This document shows, piece after piece, positions 1-7,947 of a stretch of 64,000 nucleotides of DNA. Position 1 is the stretch's first letter. Each line of letters starts with the position of its first letter. Source of the DNA: Rhodanobacter sp. DHG33 (GTDB taxonomy: Bacteria > Pseudomonadota > Gammaproteobacteria > Xanthomonadales > Rhodanobacteraceae). The notes under the pieces were generated by a model that was given only the letters and a program-made list of their open reading frames with translations, had not been told where the DNA came from and made no database searches. The DNA is taken from contig NZ_JACYXM010000008.1 of the NCBI RefSeq assembly GCF_014843005.1, positions 1-64,000 on the forward strand, written 5' to 3'. Made by a program: the position numbers and the translations under genes.

Positions 1-204
1 TTCGGCATGGTGCCGCGCGGCGAAGTGGGCGTGGTGATCGCCAGCCTCGGCCTCGCCGCCGGCGTGTTCAACAACCGCGTCTACGCGATCATCGTGGCGA
101 TGTCCCTGCTGACCGCGATGGTGACGCCGCCGGTGCTGGCGTGGCTGCTGCGGCATACGCCTGCGGTCGGTGACGCCGGCAAGGCGGATGAGTCGTCGCC
201 ATGA
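1..204 (+). CDS. Cation:proton antiporter, C-terminal fragment (cut by window edge)
   Basis: This is the last 67 codons of a membrane transporter whose 5' part lies outside the window. The reading frame is open from base 1. It contains a G-M-V-P-R-G-E-V-G run followed by two hydrophobic helices. That run resembles the G-(M/L)-x-P-R-G-E motif near the C-terminus of Kef/CPA2-type Na+/H+ or K+/H+ antiporters, which exchange cations for protons across the inner membrane. The short polar tail after the last helix carries no TrkA-N or TrkA-C domain, so this looks like a simple exchanger. Substrate cannot be judged from this fragment. Confidence 0.75.
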   Translation, partial: FGMVPRGEVGVVIASLGLAAGVFNNRVYAIIVAMSLLTAMVTPPVLAWLLRHTPAVGDAGKADESSP

Positions 205-322
205 CACCTGCGCGCGCTTCCACCAGATGCCGGCAGCCTCGTTCACGTAACGTGGGGGTAGTCACAGCATAAACTTGCGTTCGACCGCATTAATACCGTA
301 CCCGTCACCCAGGAGCTCCCCG

Positions 323-784
323 ATGAACGCCAAGTCCCTGCTCGCCCTCTCCTTTGCCACCGTGCTCGGCTTCGCCGCCAGCGGTACCGCCGCCGCCCAG
401 AGCAACGGGGTGCTGGTGCGCAACGACGGCATCTACCTGCGCTGCGACCAATGCGGCACCGTGCAGCGCGTGGACCAGAACATCACCCAGGGCGGCGGCC
501 ACGGCACGGCCGGCGCGATCATCGGCGCCATCGCCGGCGGCGTGCTCGGCAACCAGGTCGGCAAGGGCAACGGCAGGAAGCTCGCCACCGTGGGCGGCGC
601 CGTGGGCGGTGGTTTCGCCGGTAATGCCATCGGCAACAACGCCGGCAGCAGTACCAGCTGGATCGTGCAGATCAGGATGGGCAACGGCAGCTACCAGAAC
701 GTGCAGGTCAGGGATGCCAGCGCCATCCGCGCAGGCGACCTGGTGCAGGTCGACGCGAACGGAAACATCCAGCGGATCCAGTAA
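323..784 (+). CDS. Exported glycine-zipper (17-kDa surface antigen-like) protein
   Basis: A 153-residue protein. The start at 323 is chosen because AGGAG lies about 8 bases upstream and it gives a clean signal peptide ending at A-A-A-Q near residue 26. An upstream ATG at 275 would only add unrelated residues. A short C-D-Q-C motif follows at about residue 45. A glycine-rich double membrane-spanning segment at about 62-110 has repeated G-x-x-x-G spacing, as in the Rick_17kDa/SlyB glycine-zipper family. A short soluble tail ends the protein. There is no lipobox cysteine, so it is probably periplasmic or outer-membrane associated rather than a lipoprotein. These proteins are linked to envelope integrity, but their biochemical role is generally unknown. 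A terminator hairpin follows. Confidence 0.8.
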   Translation: MNAKSLLALSFATVLGFAASGTAAAQSNGVLVRNDGIYLRCDQCGTVQRVDQNITQGGGHGTAGAIIGAIAGGVLGNQVGKGNGRKLATVGGAVGGGFAGNAIGNNAGSSTSWIVQIRMGNGSYQNVQVRDASAIRAGDLVQVDANGNIQRIQ

Positions 785-800
785 CGACCGGACCGCGAGA

Positions 801-830
801 AGCAAAGCGCCCCGCAAGGGGCGTTTTGCT
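801..830 (+). terminator. Rho-independent-type hairpin after the glycine-zipper gene
   Basis: AGCAAAGCGCCCC and GGGGCGTTTTGCT form a 13-bp stem with one G-T wobble and a GCAA tetraloop. It lies 17 bases beyond the stop codon at 784. The right arm contains TTTT but no long T-tract follows. Confidence 0.7.
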
Positions 831-1000
831 TGGCGGAGATCCTTCCGCACCGCAGATCAAGCTCCCTGCCCGTTGCCGCACGCGGCCGCCGGCCGAGGAT
901 CGCGGTTGCGCCACGTGGCCGGGCAAAGCGCATCCGAGCGCTTGACCCCGTCCTGCGGCGCCCGCATCCTGCCCGTCTTCACTCGCCAGAAACCCCACGC

Positions 1001-2890
1001 ATGAGCAGTCGCTACAACGCCGCCGACATTGAAGTCCTTTCCGGCCTGGACCCGGTCAAACGCCGCCCGGGCATGTACACCGACACCACCCGCCCCAACC
1101 ACATGGCGCAGGAAGTGATCGACAACTCGGTGGACGAGGCGCTGTCCGGCCATGCGAAAGCGATCGAGGTGGTGCTGCACGCGGACGGTTCGGTCGAAGT
1201 CACCGACGACGGCCGCGGCATGCCGGTGGACATCCATCCGGAAGAAGGCATCCCCGGCGTGGAACTGATCCTCACCCGCCTGCACGCGGGCGGCAAGTTC
1301 AGTGGCAAGAACTACAACTTCTCCGGCGGCCTGCACGGCGTGGGCGTGTCGGTGGTGAATGCGCTGTCGCAACGCGTGGAAGTCACCATCCGCCGCGACG
1401 GCAACGAATACCGCATGGCGTTCGAGCACGGCGACCGCGTGAGCGAGCTGCAGGTGATCGGCACGGTGCCGAAGAAGAAGACCGGCACCACCGTACACTT
1501 CTGGCCCGATCCGAAGTACTTCGACTCGCCGAAGATCTCGCTGTCGAAACTCAAGCATCTGCTGCGCGCCAAGGCCGTGCTGTGCGCCGGCCTTTCGGTG
1601 AAGCTCACCGACGAAGCCAGCGGCGAAACCAGCGAATGGCTCTACGAGGACGGCCTGCGCGACTACCTGCGCGGCGAGCTCGACGGCGGCGAAGTGCTGC
1701 CGGCGGATCTCTTCGTACACCACATCGCGCGCGACACCGAGGGCATGGACGTGGCGCTGGCCTGGTTGCCGGAAGGCGAGCTGGTGCAGGAAAGCTACGT
1801 CAACCTGATCCCCACCGCGCAGGGCGGCACCCATGTCAACGGTCTGCGTTCGGGCCTCACCAACGCCATCCGCGAGTTCTGCGACATCCGCAACCTGCTG
1901 CCGCGCGGCGTGAAGCTGGCGCCGGAGGACGTGTGGGAGCGGCTGGCCTTCGTGCTCAGCGCCAAGCTGCTCGATCCGCAGTTCGCCGGCCAGACCAAGG
2001 AGCGCCTCTCCTCGCGCAACGCCGCCGCGCTGGTCGAGAACGTGGTGCACGACGCCTTCAGCCTGTGGCTGAACCAGAACGTGGACAGCGGCGAACGCAT
2101 CGCCCAGCTCGCCATCGAGCGCGCCAGCGCGCGGCTCAAGGCCGCCAAGCAGGTGGTGCGCAAGAAGATCGTGCAGGGCCCCGCCCTGCCCGGCAAGCTG
2201 GCCGACTGCACCTCCACCGACCTCTCGCGCACCGAGCTGTTCCTAGTGGAAGGCGACTCCGCCGGCGGCAGCGCCAAGCAGGCGCGCGACAAGGAGTTCC
2301 AGGCGATCCTGCCGCTGCGCGGCAAGATCCTCAACACCTGGGAAGTGGAGTCGACCTCGGTGCTGGCCTCCGAGGAAGTGCACAACCTCGCCGTGGCGAT
2401 CGGCTGCGATCCCGGCAAGGACGATCTTGCCGGCCTGCGCTACGGCAAGGTCGTGATCCTCGCCGACGCCGACTCCGACGGCCTGCACATCGCCACCCTG
2501 CTCAGCGCGCTGTTCCTCAAGCACTTCCCGCACCTGGTCAGCGAAGGCCACGTATTCGTGGCGATGCCGCCGCTGTTCCGTGTGGACGTGGGCAAGCAGG
2601 TGTTCTACTGCCTCGACGAGAACGAAAAGCAGGCGATGCTGCAGAAGATCGAGCGCGAGAAGATGAAGGGCGCGGTCAGCGTCACCCGCTTCAAGGGCTT
2701 GGGCGAGATGAACCCGCCGCAGCTGCGCGAATCCACCATCCACCCCGACACCCGCCGCCTCGTCCAGCTCACCGTGGACGGCGACGACGGCACCGCGAAG
2801 CTGATGGATCTGCTGCTAGCCAAGAAGCGCGCCAGCGACCGCAAGGCGTGGCTGGAAGAGAAAGGCGACCTCGCCACGCTGGAGGTCTGA
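1001..2890 (+). CDS. parE: DNA topoisomerase IV subunit B
   Basis: ParE supplies the ATPase and TOPRIM parts of topoisomerase IV, the ATP-driven type II enzyme that decatenates daughter chromosomes with ParC. The 629-residue product matches the usual ~630 residues. The GHKL ATPase region is visible early: E38 and N42 lie in E-V-I-D-N-S-V-D-E-A, with G-x-H-G-V-G further on. The TOPRIM signature E-G-D-S-A-G-G-S, P-L-R-G-K-I-L-N and the acidic D-A-D-S-D-G follow in the second half. The start at 1001 is chosen because homologues begin with residues resembling M-S-x-R-Y-N-A-x-D-I-E. An in-frame extension to 830 has no family similarity. The 170-base leader shows no clear Shine-Dalgarno. A stem-loop follows the stop. 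Confidence 0.97.
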   Translation: MSSRYNAADIEVLSGLDPVKRRPGMYTDTTRPNHMAQEVIDNSVDEALSGHAKAIEVVLHADGSVEVTDDGRGMPVDIHPEEGIPGVELILTRLHAGGKFSGKNYNFSGGLHGVGVSVVNALSQRVEVTIRRDGNEYRMAFEHGDRVSELQVIGTVPKKKTGTTVHFWPDPKYFDSPKISLSKLKHLLRAKAVLCAGLSVKLTDEASGETSEWLYEDGLRDYLRGELDGGEVLPADLFVHHIARDTEGMDVALAWLPEGELVQESYVNLIPTAQGGTHVNGLRSGLTNAIREFCDIRNLLPRGVKLAPEDVWERLAFVLSAKLLDPQFAGQTKERLSSRNAAALVENVVHDAFSLWLNQNVDSGERIAQLAIERASARLKAAKQVVRKKIVQGPALPGKLADCTSTDLSRTELFLVEGDSAGGSAKQARDKEFQAILPLRGKILNTWEVESTSVLASEEVHNLAVAIGCDPGKDDLAGLRYGKVVILADADSDGLHIATLLSALFLKHFPHLVSEGHVFVAMPPLFRVDVGKQVFYCLDENEKQAMLQKIEREKMKGAVSVTRFKGLGEMNPPQLRESTIHPDTRRLVQLTVDGDDGTAKLMDLLLAKKRASDRKAWLEEKGDLATLEV

Positions 2891-2931
2891 ACCCGACCTG
2901 TGCACCCGGCCGCTTGCCGGCCACCGGTCCA

Positions 2932-2957
2932 GCCGGCATGCTGTCGCGCATGCCGGC
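2932..2957 (+). terminator. Stem-loop downstream of parE
   Basis: GCCGGCATG and CATGCCGGC form a perfect 9-bp stem around an 8-base loop, 41 bases past the parE stop. The following bases are pyrimidine-rich (ccctcttc) rather than a T-run, so it is a weak terminator candidate. Confidence 0.45.
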
Positions 2958-3014
2958 CCTCTTCGCCATCCGCATCCCGCCCCGCGCAACGCGCGGGCTG
3001 GAAACGATCGCCGC

Positions 3015-3572
3015 ATGAGCAGCAGCCCGGCCGAGCGCGAGGAACTCTCGCGCATCCTTGTCGCTGCAGGCCATGGCGATCAACGCGCCTTCGCCGAACT
3101 GTACCGGCGCACTTCATCCAGGCTGTTTGGCGTATGCCTGCGCATGTTGCGTGACCGCGGCGAAGCGGAGGATACGTTGCAGGAGATCTACACCACGGTG
3201 TGGCGCCGCGCGGGAAGCTTCGATCCGGCCCGTGCCAGCGCCATCACCTGGTTGGTCACGCTGGGACGCAACAAGGCGATCGATCGCCTGCGCCAGCATC
3301 GCGAAGCGCCGTTGCCGGACCCGGCGATCGCGTTGGACCTCGTCGACGAGCAGCCCTCGCCCGCCACGGATGCCGAACTCAGCCAGGAGCGCCAACGACT
3401 CGAACGCTGCCTCGACGCACTCGAGCCCCAGCACAAGGCAGCCGTGCGCGCAGCCTTTTTCAGCGGCGCCACGTATAACGAATTGGCGGCACACTGCAGC
3501 GTGCCGCTGGCCACCATGAAAAGCTGGATCCGGCGCAGCCTGATCCGCCTGCGGACCTGCCTGGAGTCATAA
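3015..3572 (+). CDS. ECF sigma factor, SigK/RpoE family
   Basis: A 185-residue alternative sigma factor. Region 2 (about residues 25-92) has the promoter-melting pattern including E-D-T-L-Q-E-I-Y-T-T-V-W and an R-N-K-A-I-D-R-L-R helix. Region 4 (about 130-183) has E-L-A-A-H-C-S-V-P-L as the recognition helix-turn-helix. There is no region 1 or 3, as expected for an ECF factor that directs RNA polymerase to a small regulon. It lies 9 bases before an RskA-type anti-sigma gene, and a fasciclin-domain protein follows. That arrangement recalls mycobacterial sigK-rskA and the fasciclin antigens MPT70/MPT83. The regulon and the inducing signal are not visible here. An ECF-like promoter for autoregulation was not convincingly found. 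Confidence 0.92.
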   Translation: MSSSPAEREELSRILVAAGHGDQRAFAELYRRTSSRLFGVCLRMLRDRGEAEDTLQEIYTTVWRRAGSFDPARASAITWLVTLGRNKAIDRLRQHREAPLPDPAIALDLVDEQPSPATDAELSQERQRLERCLDALEPQHKAAVRAAFFSGATYNELAAHCSVPLATMKSWIRRSLIRLRTCLES

Positions 3573-3581
3573 GACGGCGCG

Positions 3582-4307
3582 ATGAATACGCCTACCGACC
3601 ACGATCGCGACGATCTGCGTTACGCCGAGTACGTACTCGGCGTGCTGGATGCCGATGCGCGTGCCGCGGTGGAGCGGGAGATCCACGACAACCCACAGGC
3701 CGCCGCGGCCGTTGCGTTGTGGCAACGGCACCTGCTGCCGCTGAGCGAGGACATCCCGGCAGTGGCGCCCGCCGATTACGTGTGGGCGCGGTTGCAGTCC
3801 GGACTCGGTCTCGCCCCCGACATCCCGGCTCCCGCACCGGCACGCCGCCGGCTGTGGGACAGCCTGCCCCTGTGGCGCTGGCTCGGCATCGGCGCCAGCA
3901 TGCTGGCTGCGGCCTGTCTGGTAATGCTGTTCAGCACGCCGCTCCCTGCACCGATCACCGTCGGCGCGCAGTACATGGTCTCCAGCATCCAGCAGGACAA
4001 CGGCATCACCGGATGGACCGCCGCCATGGACATCCAGCACGCGCAGATGGTGGTGGTGCCGGCCACTCCGGCAGCGATCGCCGGCGACCGCTCGCCCGAA
4101 CTGTGGTTGATCCCGCCCGGCGGCAAGCCGATGCCGCTGGGCGTGATCGCGCGCGACAAACCCACCACGGTGAAGCTGCGCCCCGATCAGCTGGCCAACC
4201 TGACCGCCAAGGCATTGCTCGCGGTGTCGGTGGAGCCTGCCGGCGGCTCGCCCACCGGCCAGCCCACCGGCCCGGTCGTCGCGAAGGGCCCGATCAGCGG
4301 CGCTTGA
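3582..4307 (+). CDS. RskA-type membrane anti-sigma factor
   Basis: This 241-residue protein is the expected inhibitor of the sigma factor encoded immediately upstream. The N-terminal ~85 residues form an acidic anti-sigma domain starting with D-D-L-R-Y-A-E-Y-V-L-G-V-L-D. One membrane helix spans about residues 100-122. The periplasmic remainder resembles the RskA C-terminal domain: W-L-I-P-P-G-G near the middle and an S-V-E-P-A-G-G-S-P-T-G-Q-P-T-G-P-V end signature typical of the family. No zinc-binding H-x3-C-x2-C motif is present, separating it from ChrR/ZAS anti-sigma factors. In the family the sigma factor is released by regulated proteolysis of the membrane protein. Which protease acts here is not shown. 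Confidence 0.9.
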   Translation: MNTPTDHDRDDLRYAEYVLGVLDADARAAVEREIHDNPQAAAAVALWQRHLLPLSEDIPAVAPADYVWARLQSGLGLAPDIPAPAPARRRLWDSLPLWRWLGIGASMLAAACLVMLFSTPLPAPITVGAQYMVSSIQQDNGITGWTAAMDIQHAQMVVVPATPAAIAGDRSPELWLIPPGGKPMPLGVIARDKPTTVKLRPDQLANLTAKALLAVSVEPAGGSPTGQPTGPVVAKGPISGA

Positions 4308-4407
4308 ACCCTTTCCGCGGCGATTGCATCCATTTCGCCGCAGCCCACGTATCTCCCAACGCTTCCGCTCCGGAAGTCCATGTCATCGAGACGAGGGAGA
4401 TCGCACC

Positions 4408-5001
4408 ATGAAAGTTCTCAGCCATCGTATCCGCATGCTGTCAGCCGCACTGGCGCTTGCACTTGCCACCGTAGCCGCCGCTCCGGCCGCCATCGCCGCA
4501 CCGCAAGGCCAAAGCATGGATAAAACCGTGATGGTCGGCGGCGCGGCGATGTATCCGTCGCGCAACATCGTCCAGAACGCCGTCAACTCGAAGGATCACA
4601 CCACGCTGGTTGCTGCGGTGAAGGCCGCGGGCCTGGTCGACACACTGGAAGGCCCAGGGCCGTTTACCGTTTTCGCGCCGACCAACGAAGCGTTTGCCGC
4701 GCTGCCGGCCGGCACCGTCGACAACCTGCTCAAGCCGGCGAACAAGGCCACCCTGGTAGGAATCCTCACCTATCACGTGGTACCCGGCCGCCTGACCGCA
4801 AGCGACCTGGCCGCCAAGGTCGCCGCCGGTGGCGGCAAAGCCGAACTGAAGACCGTGCAGGGCGAAGACCTGACCGTCAGCAAGGACAGCAGCGGGTGGG
4901 CCGTAACCGACGCCAAAGGCAATACCGCCCACATCACCATCGGCGACGTGATGCAGTCCAACGGAGTGATCTTCGTGATCGACAAGGTGCTGATGCCGTA
5001 A
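4408..5001 (+). CDS. Exported fasciclin-domain protein
   Basis: A 197-residue secreted or periplasmic protein with a signal peptide (about residues 1-34, ending A-A-I-A-A-P) and one FAS1 domain covering most of the rest. The domain has the hallmark F-T-V-F-A-P-T-N-E-A-F at about 90-100, Y-H-V-V-P-G-R in the middle, and a C-terminal G-V-I-F-V-I-D-K-V-L-M-P. The start at 4408 is set by GAGGGAGA about 7 bases upstream. A more distal ATG at 4324 is rejected. FAS1 domains mediate cell-surface adhesion or matrix binding. Its position directly behind the sigma/anti-sigma pair makes it a likely target of that ECF factor, which is an inference from gene order. A long hairpin terminator follows. Confidence 0.9.
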   Translation: MKVLSHRIRMLSAALALALATVAAAPAAIAAPQGQSMDKTVMVGGAAMYPSRNIVQNAVNSKDHTTLVAAVKAAGLVDTLEGPGPFTVFAPTNEAFAALPAGTVDNLLKPANKATLVGILTYHVVPGRLTASDLAAKVAAGGGKAELKTVQGEDLTVSKDSSGWAVTDAKGNTAHITIGDVMQSNGVIFVIDKVLMP

Positions 5002-5009
5002 GCACGGAA

Positions 5010-5045
5010 ACGGAAACCGCCCCGCCAATCCGGGACGGTTTCCGT
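5010..5045 (+). terminator. Long hairpin terminator after the fasciclin gene
   Basis: ACGGAAACCG pairs with CGGTTTCCGT over 10 bp. A second inner stem, CCCG/CGGG, forms after one mismatch, with loop CCAATC. It ends the ECF-fasciclin module 9 bases after the stop codon. Confidence 0.7.
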
Positions 5046-5065
5046 CGCGGTATCCGCAGCGCTAA

Positions 5066-5081
5066 GGTAGGAGTACCTACC
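5066..5081. promoter_or_regulatory. Perfect inverted repeat upstream of nbaC
   Basis: GGTAGG-AGTA-CCTACC is a perfect 6-bp inverted repeat ending 14 bases before the nbaC start codon. It overlaps the region where the ribosome binding site and promoter must lie, so it may be an operator. A small RNA hairpin is an alternative. No regulator has been assigned. Confidence 0.4.
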
Positions 5082-5095
5082 ACGGATCGCCGCGC

Positions 5096-5617
5096 ATGGC
5101 CCTGACGCCCCCGTTCGACCTCAGGCACTGGATAGACGAGCACCGCCACCTGCTGAAGCCGCCGGTGGGCAACAAGTGCATCGTGGACGGCGACTTCATC
5201 ATCATGATCGTCGGCGGTCCCAACGCGCGTACCGACTATCACCACGACGAAGGCCCGGAGTTTTTCTACCAGCTCGAAGGCGAGATGGTGCTGAAGGTGC
5301 AGGACGAGGGCACGGCGCGCGACATTCCGATCCGTGCCGGCGAAATCTTCTACCTGCCGCCACGCGTGCCGCATTCGCCGCAGCGCATGCCCGAGTCCGT
5401 CGGCCTGGTGATCGAACGTCGACGCCTACCACACGAGAAGGACGGCCTGCTGTGGTTCTGCGAGCGCTGCAATCACAAGCTGTACGAGGAGTACTTCATC
5501 CTCGACAGCATCGAGCGCGATTTCCCGCCGGTGTTCGAGCGCTTCTACCGCTCACGCGAGGCGCGCACCTGCCAGGAGTGCGGACATCTCAATCCCGCGC
5601 CCGAACGCTATGCGTAG
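5096..5617 (+). CDS. nbaC: 3-hydroxyanthranilate 3,4-dioxygenase
   Basis: This non-haem iron(II) cupin opens the ring of 3-hydroxyanthranilate with O2 (EC 1.13.11.6). Its product cyclises to quinolinate for NAD synthesis or goes on to 2-nitrobenzoate/tryptophan catabolism. The 173 residues match the bacterial family. Iron ligands are visible as H49, E55 and H93, with R45 and R97 in the positions of the substrate-binding arginines. A second rubredoxin-like metal site is intact as C122-x2-C125 and C159-x2-C162, a feature of the bacterial enzymes. No other kynurenine-pathway gene lies nearby. It is transcribed alone after a strong terminator, towards a convergent Nudix gene. Confidence 0.95.
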   Translation: MALTPPFDLRHWIDEHRHLLKPPVGNKCIVDGDFIIMIVGGPNARTDYHHDEGPEFFYQLEGEMVLKVQDEGTARDIPIRAGEIFYLPPRVPHSPQRMPESVGLVIERRRLPHEKDGLLWFCERCNHKLYEEYFILDSIERDFPPVFERFYRSREARTCQECGHLNPAPERYA

Positions 5618-5679
5618 CAGCCCGTCCCGCGCGAGGCGGCCCTGACGCTCGAAGCGAAAGCCGGGCAACGGATGCGTTT

Positions 5680-6231
5680 CTAGAGCGGACGGTCCAGCCA
5701 CTTGCGGGCCATGCGCCGCAGCGAGTCGTCCGTCTTCGCGTCGAAAGCGATCTCGCGCACCGGCTTCCACGCCAGCGCAAGCGACTCCGCGCTGATCGCG
5801 AACGCCTCGTTGCCGGTGGCGCGCACCACGTAGCGCACGTCGTAGTGCCAGTGCTCCGGCTCGTGGCCGCGTGCCGGGATGCGGTGGCGATCGATGTCGA
5901 AGATGCTGGTTTCCACCGCCAGGCCGCCCAGGCCCGATTCCTCCTCTGCCTCGCGCAATGCCACGCGGGCGAGATCGGCATCGCCATCGGCATGGCCGCC
6001 AAGCTGCAACCACCGCCGCAGCTTGGCGTGATGGGTGAGCAGCACGCGTTCGCCGTCCGCGCTCATCAGCCAGGCCGACCCGGTGAAATGGCCGACGGCA
6101 TGGCCGCGTTCGAACACGGCGGCGTGCGAGGAAAGAAACTCCTCGAAGTCGGCGACGGCTTCGCCTTCTTCGGGGTGGCGCGCGAGATAGTCGTCGAGCG
6201 CGGCGGCAATCCGCGGAAAATGGAGTGGCAT
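5680..6231 (-). CDS. Nudix hydrolase
   Basis: A 183-residue protein with a C-terminal Nudix fold that hydrolyses a nucleoside-diphosphate-linked substrate using Mg2+. The Nudix box is seen as G-G-H-A-D-G-D-A-D-L...R-E-A-E-E-E-S-G-L. The catalytic R-E-x-x-E-E-x-G core is intact, but the first box glutamate is replaced by alanine. The N-terminal ~60 residues are helical, as in the subgroup whose box begins G-G-H-A-D-G. The start at 6231 (M-P-L-H-F-P) is preferred. An in-frame start at 6258 would add nine residues. The gene is convergent with nbaC and divergent from the amino acid permease. The substrate cannot be inferred. Confidence 0.85.
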   Translation of the reverse strand: MPLHFPRIAAALDDYLARHPEEGEAVADFEEFLSSHAAVFERGHAVGHFTGSAWLMSADGERVLLTHHAKLRRWLQLGGHADGDADLARVALREAEEESGLGGLAVETSIFDIDRHRIPARGHEPEHWHYDVRYVVRATGNEAFAISAESLALAWKPVREIAFDAKTDDSLRRMARKWLDRPL

Positions 6232-6283
6232 GACTTGTGGCAGAGGCGCGAAAAACAAAGCGGCATTCTAGCTGCATCGCGTC

Positions 6284-6312
6284 TTGTCCCCCTCCAACCG
6301 CTCGGCTATGGT
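6284..6312 (+). promoter_or_regulatory. Predicted sigma-70 promoter for the first amino acid permease
   Basis: TTGTCC (6284-6289) and TATGGT (6307-6312) are separated by exactly 17 bases. They lie 82 bases upstream of the permease ATG, between it and the divergent Nudix gene. The match to TTGACA/TATAAT is moderate. Confidence 0.45.
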
Positions 6313-6393
6313 TGGGCGTCCGTCGGCTCGTCGCGCCCCTTTTCGTCGCGTTTCCGTTCGAGCGTGACGCCGTAGTTTCCCGGGGAGCAACAC

Positions 6394-7878
6394 ATGCTGT
6401 TCAAACGCGTCAAGCCGATCGATCAGATCATCGCCACGGCGGAGAAGAAAAGCCTCACCCGCCAGCTCGGCGCCTTCCAGCTCACCATGCTGGGCATCGG
6501 CGCGATCATCGGCACCGGCATCTTCGTGCTCACAGCCGAAGCGGGCCAGAAGGCCGGCCCCGGCATGATGATCGCGTTCGTGATCGCCGCGGTGGTCTGC
6601 GCGTTCGCCGCGCTGGCCTATGCGGAGCTCGCCGCCATGGTGCCGGTGGCGGGCTCGGCCTATACCTATACGTATGGTGTGCTCGGCGAGGGTGTCGCCT
6701 GGATCGTGGGCTGGGCGCTGGTGCTGGAATACACCATCGCCGCCAGTACGGTCTGCGTGGGCTGGGCCGGGTACGTCAACGGCCTGCTAGCGCATGCCGG
6801 GTTCGGCTTGCCGCACTTCCTGCAGGCTGGCCCGATGGACGGTGGCAGCTTCAACCTGCTGGCCTGCCTGATCGGCCTGGCGATCACCGGCCTGCTGGTG
6901 ATCGGTACTTCGAAGTCGGCCAAGGTCAACACTGTGCTGGTGCTGGTCAAGATCGCCGCCCTCACCGCCTTCATCTTCGTCGCGCTACCGGCGGTGAAGG
7001 ATCAGAACTTCACACCCTTTGTGCCCAACGGCTGGGGCAGCCCGATGGGCGGCATCGGCGTGCTGGGCGCGGCGGCTTCCATCGTGTTCGCCTACATCGG
7101 CTTCGACGCCATCTCCACGGCGGCCGAGGAAACCAAGAACCCGAACCGCAACATCCCGATCGCCCTGATCGGCTCGCTGGGCGTATGCACTATCTACTAC
7201 CTGCTGGTGAGTTACGCCGCGGTGGGTTCGGTGGGCGCGCAACCCATGCTGGGGCCGAACGGCATGGCTCTCGAGCCGGGGACGCCGGCGTTTGCCGCGG
7301 CCTGCGACGGTTCGCAGGCACTGGTGTGCAGCAAGGAGGCGCTGGCCCACGTGGTGCGCCTGCTCAACCACAACACCATCGCCGCCTTCATCGCCTTCGC
7401 CGCCGGCATCGCACTGCCGTCGGTGATTCTGACGATGACCTACGGCCAGACCCGCATCTTCTTCACCATGTCGCGCGACGGCCTGCTGCCCAGCAAGCTG
7501 GCGAAAATCCACCCGCGCTTCCACACGCCGCACATCATCACCCTGATCACCGGCACCTTCGTGTCGCTGTTCGGCGCCCTGTTCCCGGTGGGCATCCTCG
7601 CCGACATCACCAACTCGGGCACGCTGTTCGCCTTCATCATGGTGGCGATCGGCGTGCTGATCCTGCGCCGCACCCAGCCCGATCGCCCGCGCCCGTTCCG
7701 CACCCCGATGCCCTGGGTGGTGTGTCCGCTGGCGGTGATCGGCTGCCTGCTGCTGTTCCTCAATTTGTCGAACGAAGCCAAGATCACGTTCTTCGTGTGG
7801 GGAGCGATCGGTCTGGTGGTGTATTACCTGTACGGCCACCGCAAGAGCCACCTGGCCCGCGGCGTCGAAGCGGACTGA
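6394..7878 (+). CDS. APC-family amino acid permease (paralogue 1)
   Basis: A 494-residue inner-membrane secondary transporter with about 12-14 hydrophobic helices, typical of the cationic amino acid transporter/YfnA branch of the APC superfamily. The first helix carries the unwound substrate-binding motif G-I-G-A-I-I-G-T-G-I-F. F-A-Y-I-G-F-D-A at about residue 230 is the second conserved motif, followed by E-E-T-K-N-P-N-R-N-I-P. GGGGAG upstream supports the start. A second paralogue follows 69 bases later behind a hairpin. The substrate is not identifiable from sequence. Related proteins carry cationic, branched or broad neutral amino acids. Confidence 0.9.
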   Translation: MLFKRVKPIDQIIATAEKKSLTRQLGAFQLTMLGIGAIIGTGIFVLTAEAGQKAGPGMMIAFVIAAVVCAFAALAYAELAAMVPVAGSAYTYTYGVLGEGVAWIVGWALVLEYTIAASTVCVGWAGYVNGLLAHAGFGLPHFLQAGPMDGGSFNLLACLIGLAITGLLVIGTSKSAKVNTVLVLVKIAALTAFIFVALPAVKDQNFTPFVPNGWGSPMGGIGVLGAAASIVFAYIGFDAISTAAEETKNPNRNIPIALIGSLGVCTIYYLLVSYAAVGSVGAQPMLGPNGMALEPGTPAFAAACDGSQALVCSKEALAHVVRLLNHNTIAAFIAFAAGIALPSVILTMTYGQTRIFFTMSRDGLLPSKLAKIHPRFHTPHIITLITGTFVSLFGALFPVGILADITNSGTLFAFIMVAIGVLILRRTQPDRPRPFRTPMPWVVCPLAVIGCLLLFLNLSNEAKITFFVWGAIGLVVYYLYGHRKSHLARGVEAD

Positions 7879-7904
7879 CTCGCGCATACATCGTTCGTCA
7901 CGCC

Positions 7905-7929
7905 ACCGGCACGACCCAGTCGTGCCGGT
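7905..7929 (+). terminator. Hairpin between the two permease genes
   Basis: ACCGGCACGAC and GTCGTGCCGGT form a perfect 11-bp stem with a CCA loop, followed by ctcattt. It lies in the 69-base gap, so the two paralogues may be attenuated or separately transcribed. Confidence 0.55.
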
Positions 7930-7947
7930 CTCATTTCCGGAAGCCCC

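Noticed and set aside
830-1000. N-terminal extension of parE from 830
   Set aside because: The extra 57 residues are Arg/Pro-rich, overlap the preceding terminator and have no counterpart in ParE proteins.
857-2050. 397-codon minus-strand frame opposite parE
   Set aside because: His/Ala/Gly/Arg-rich shadow translation with no domain. parE is complete on the other strand.
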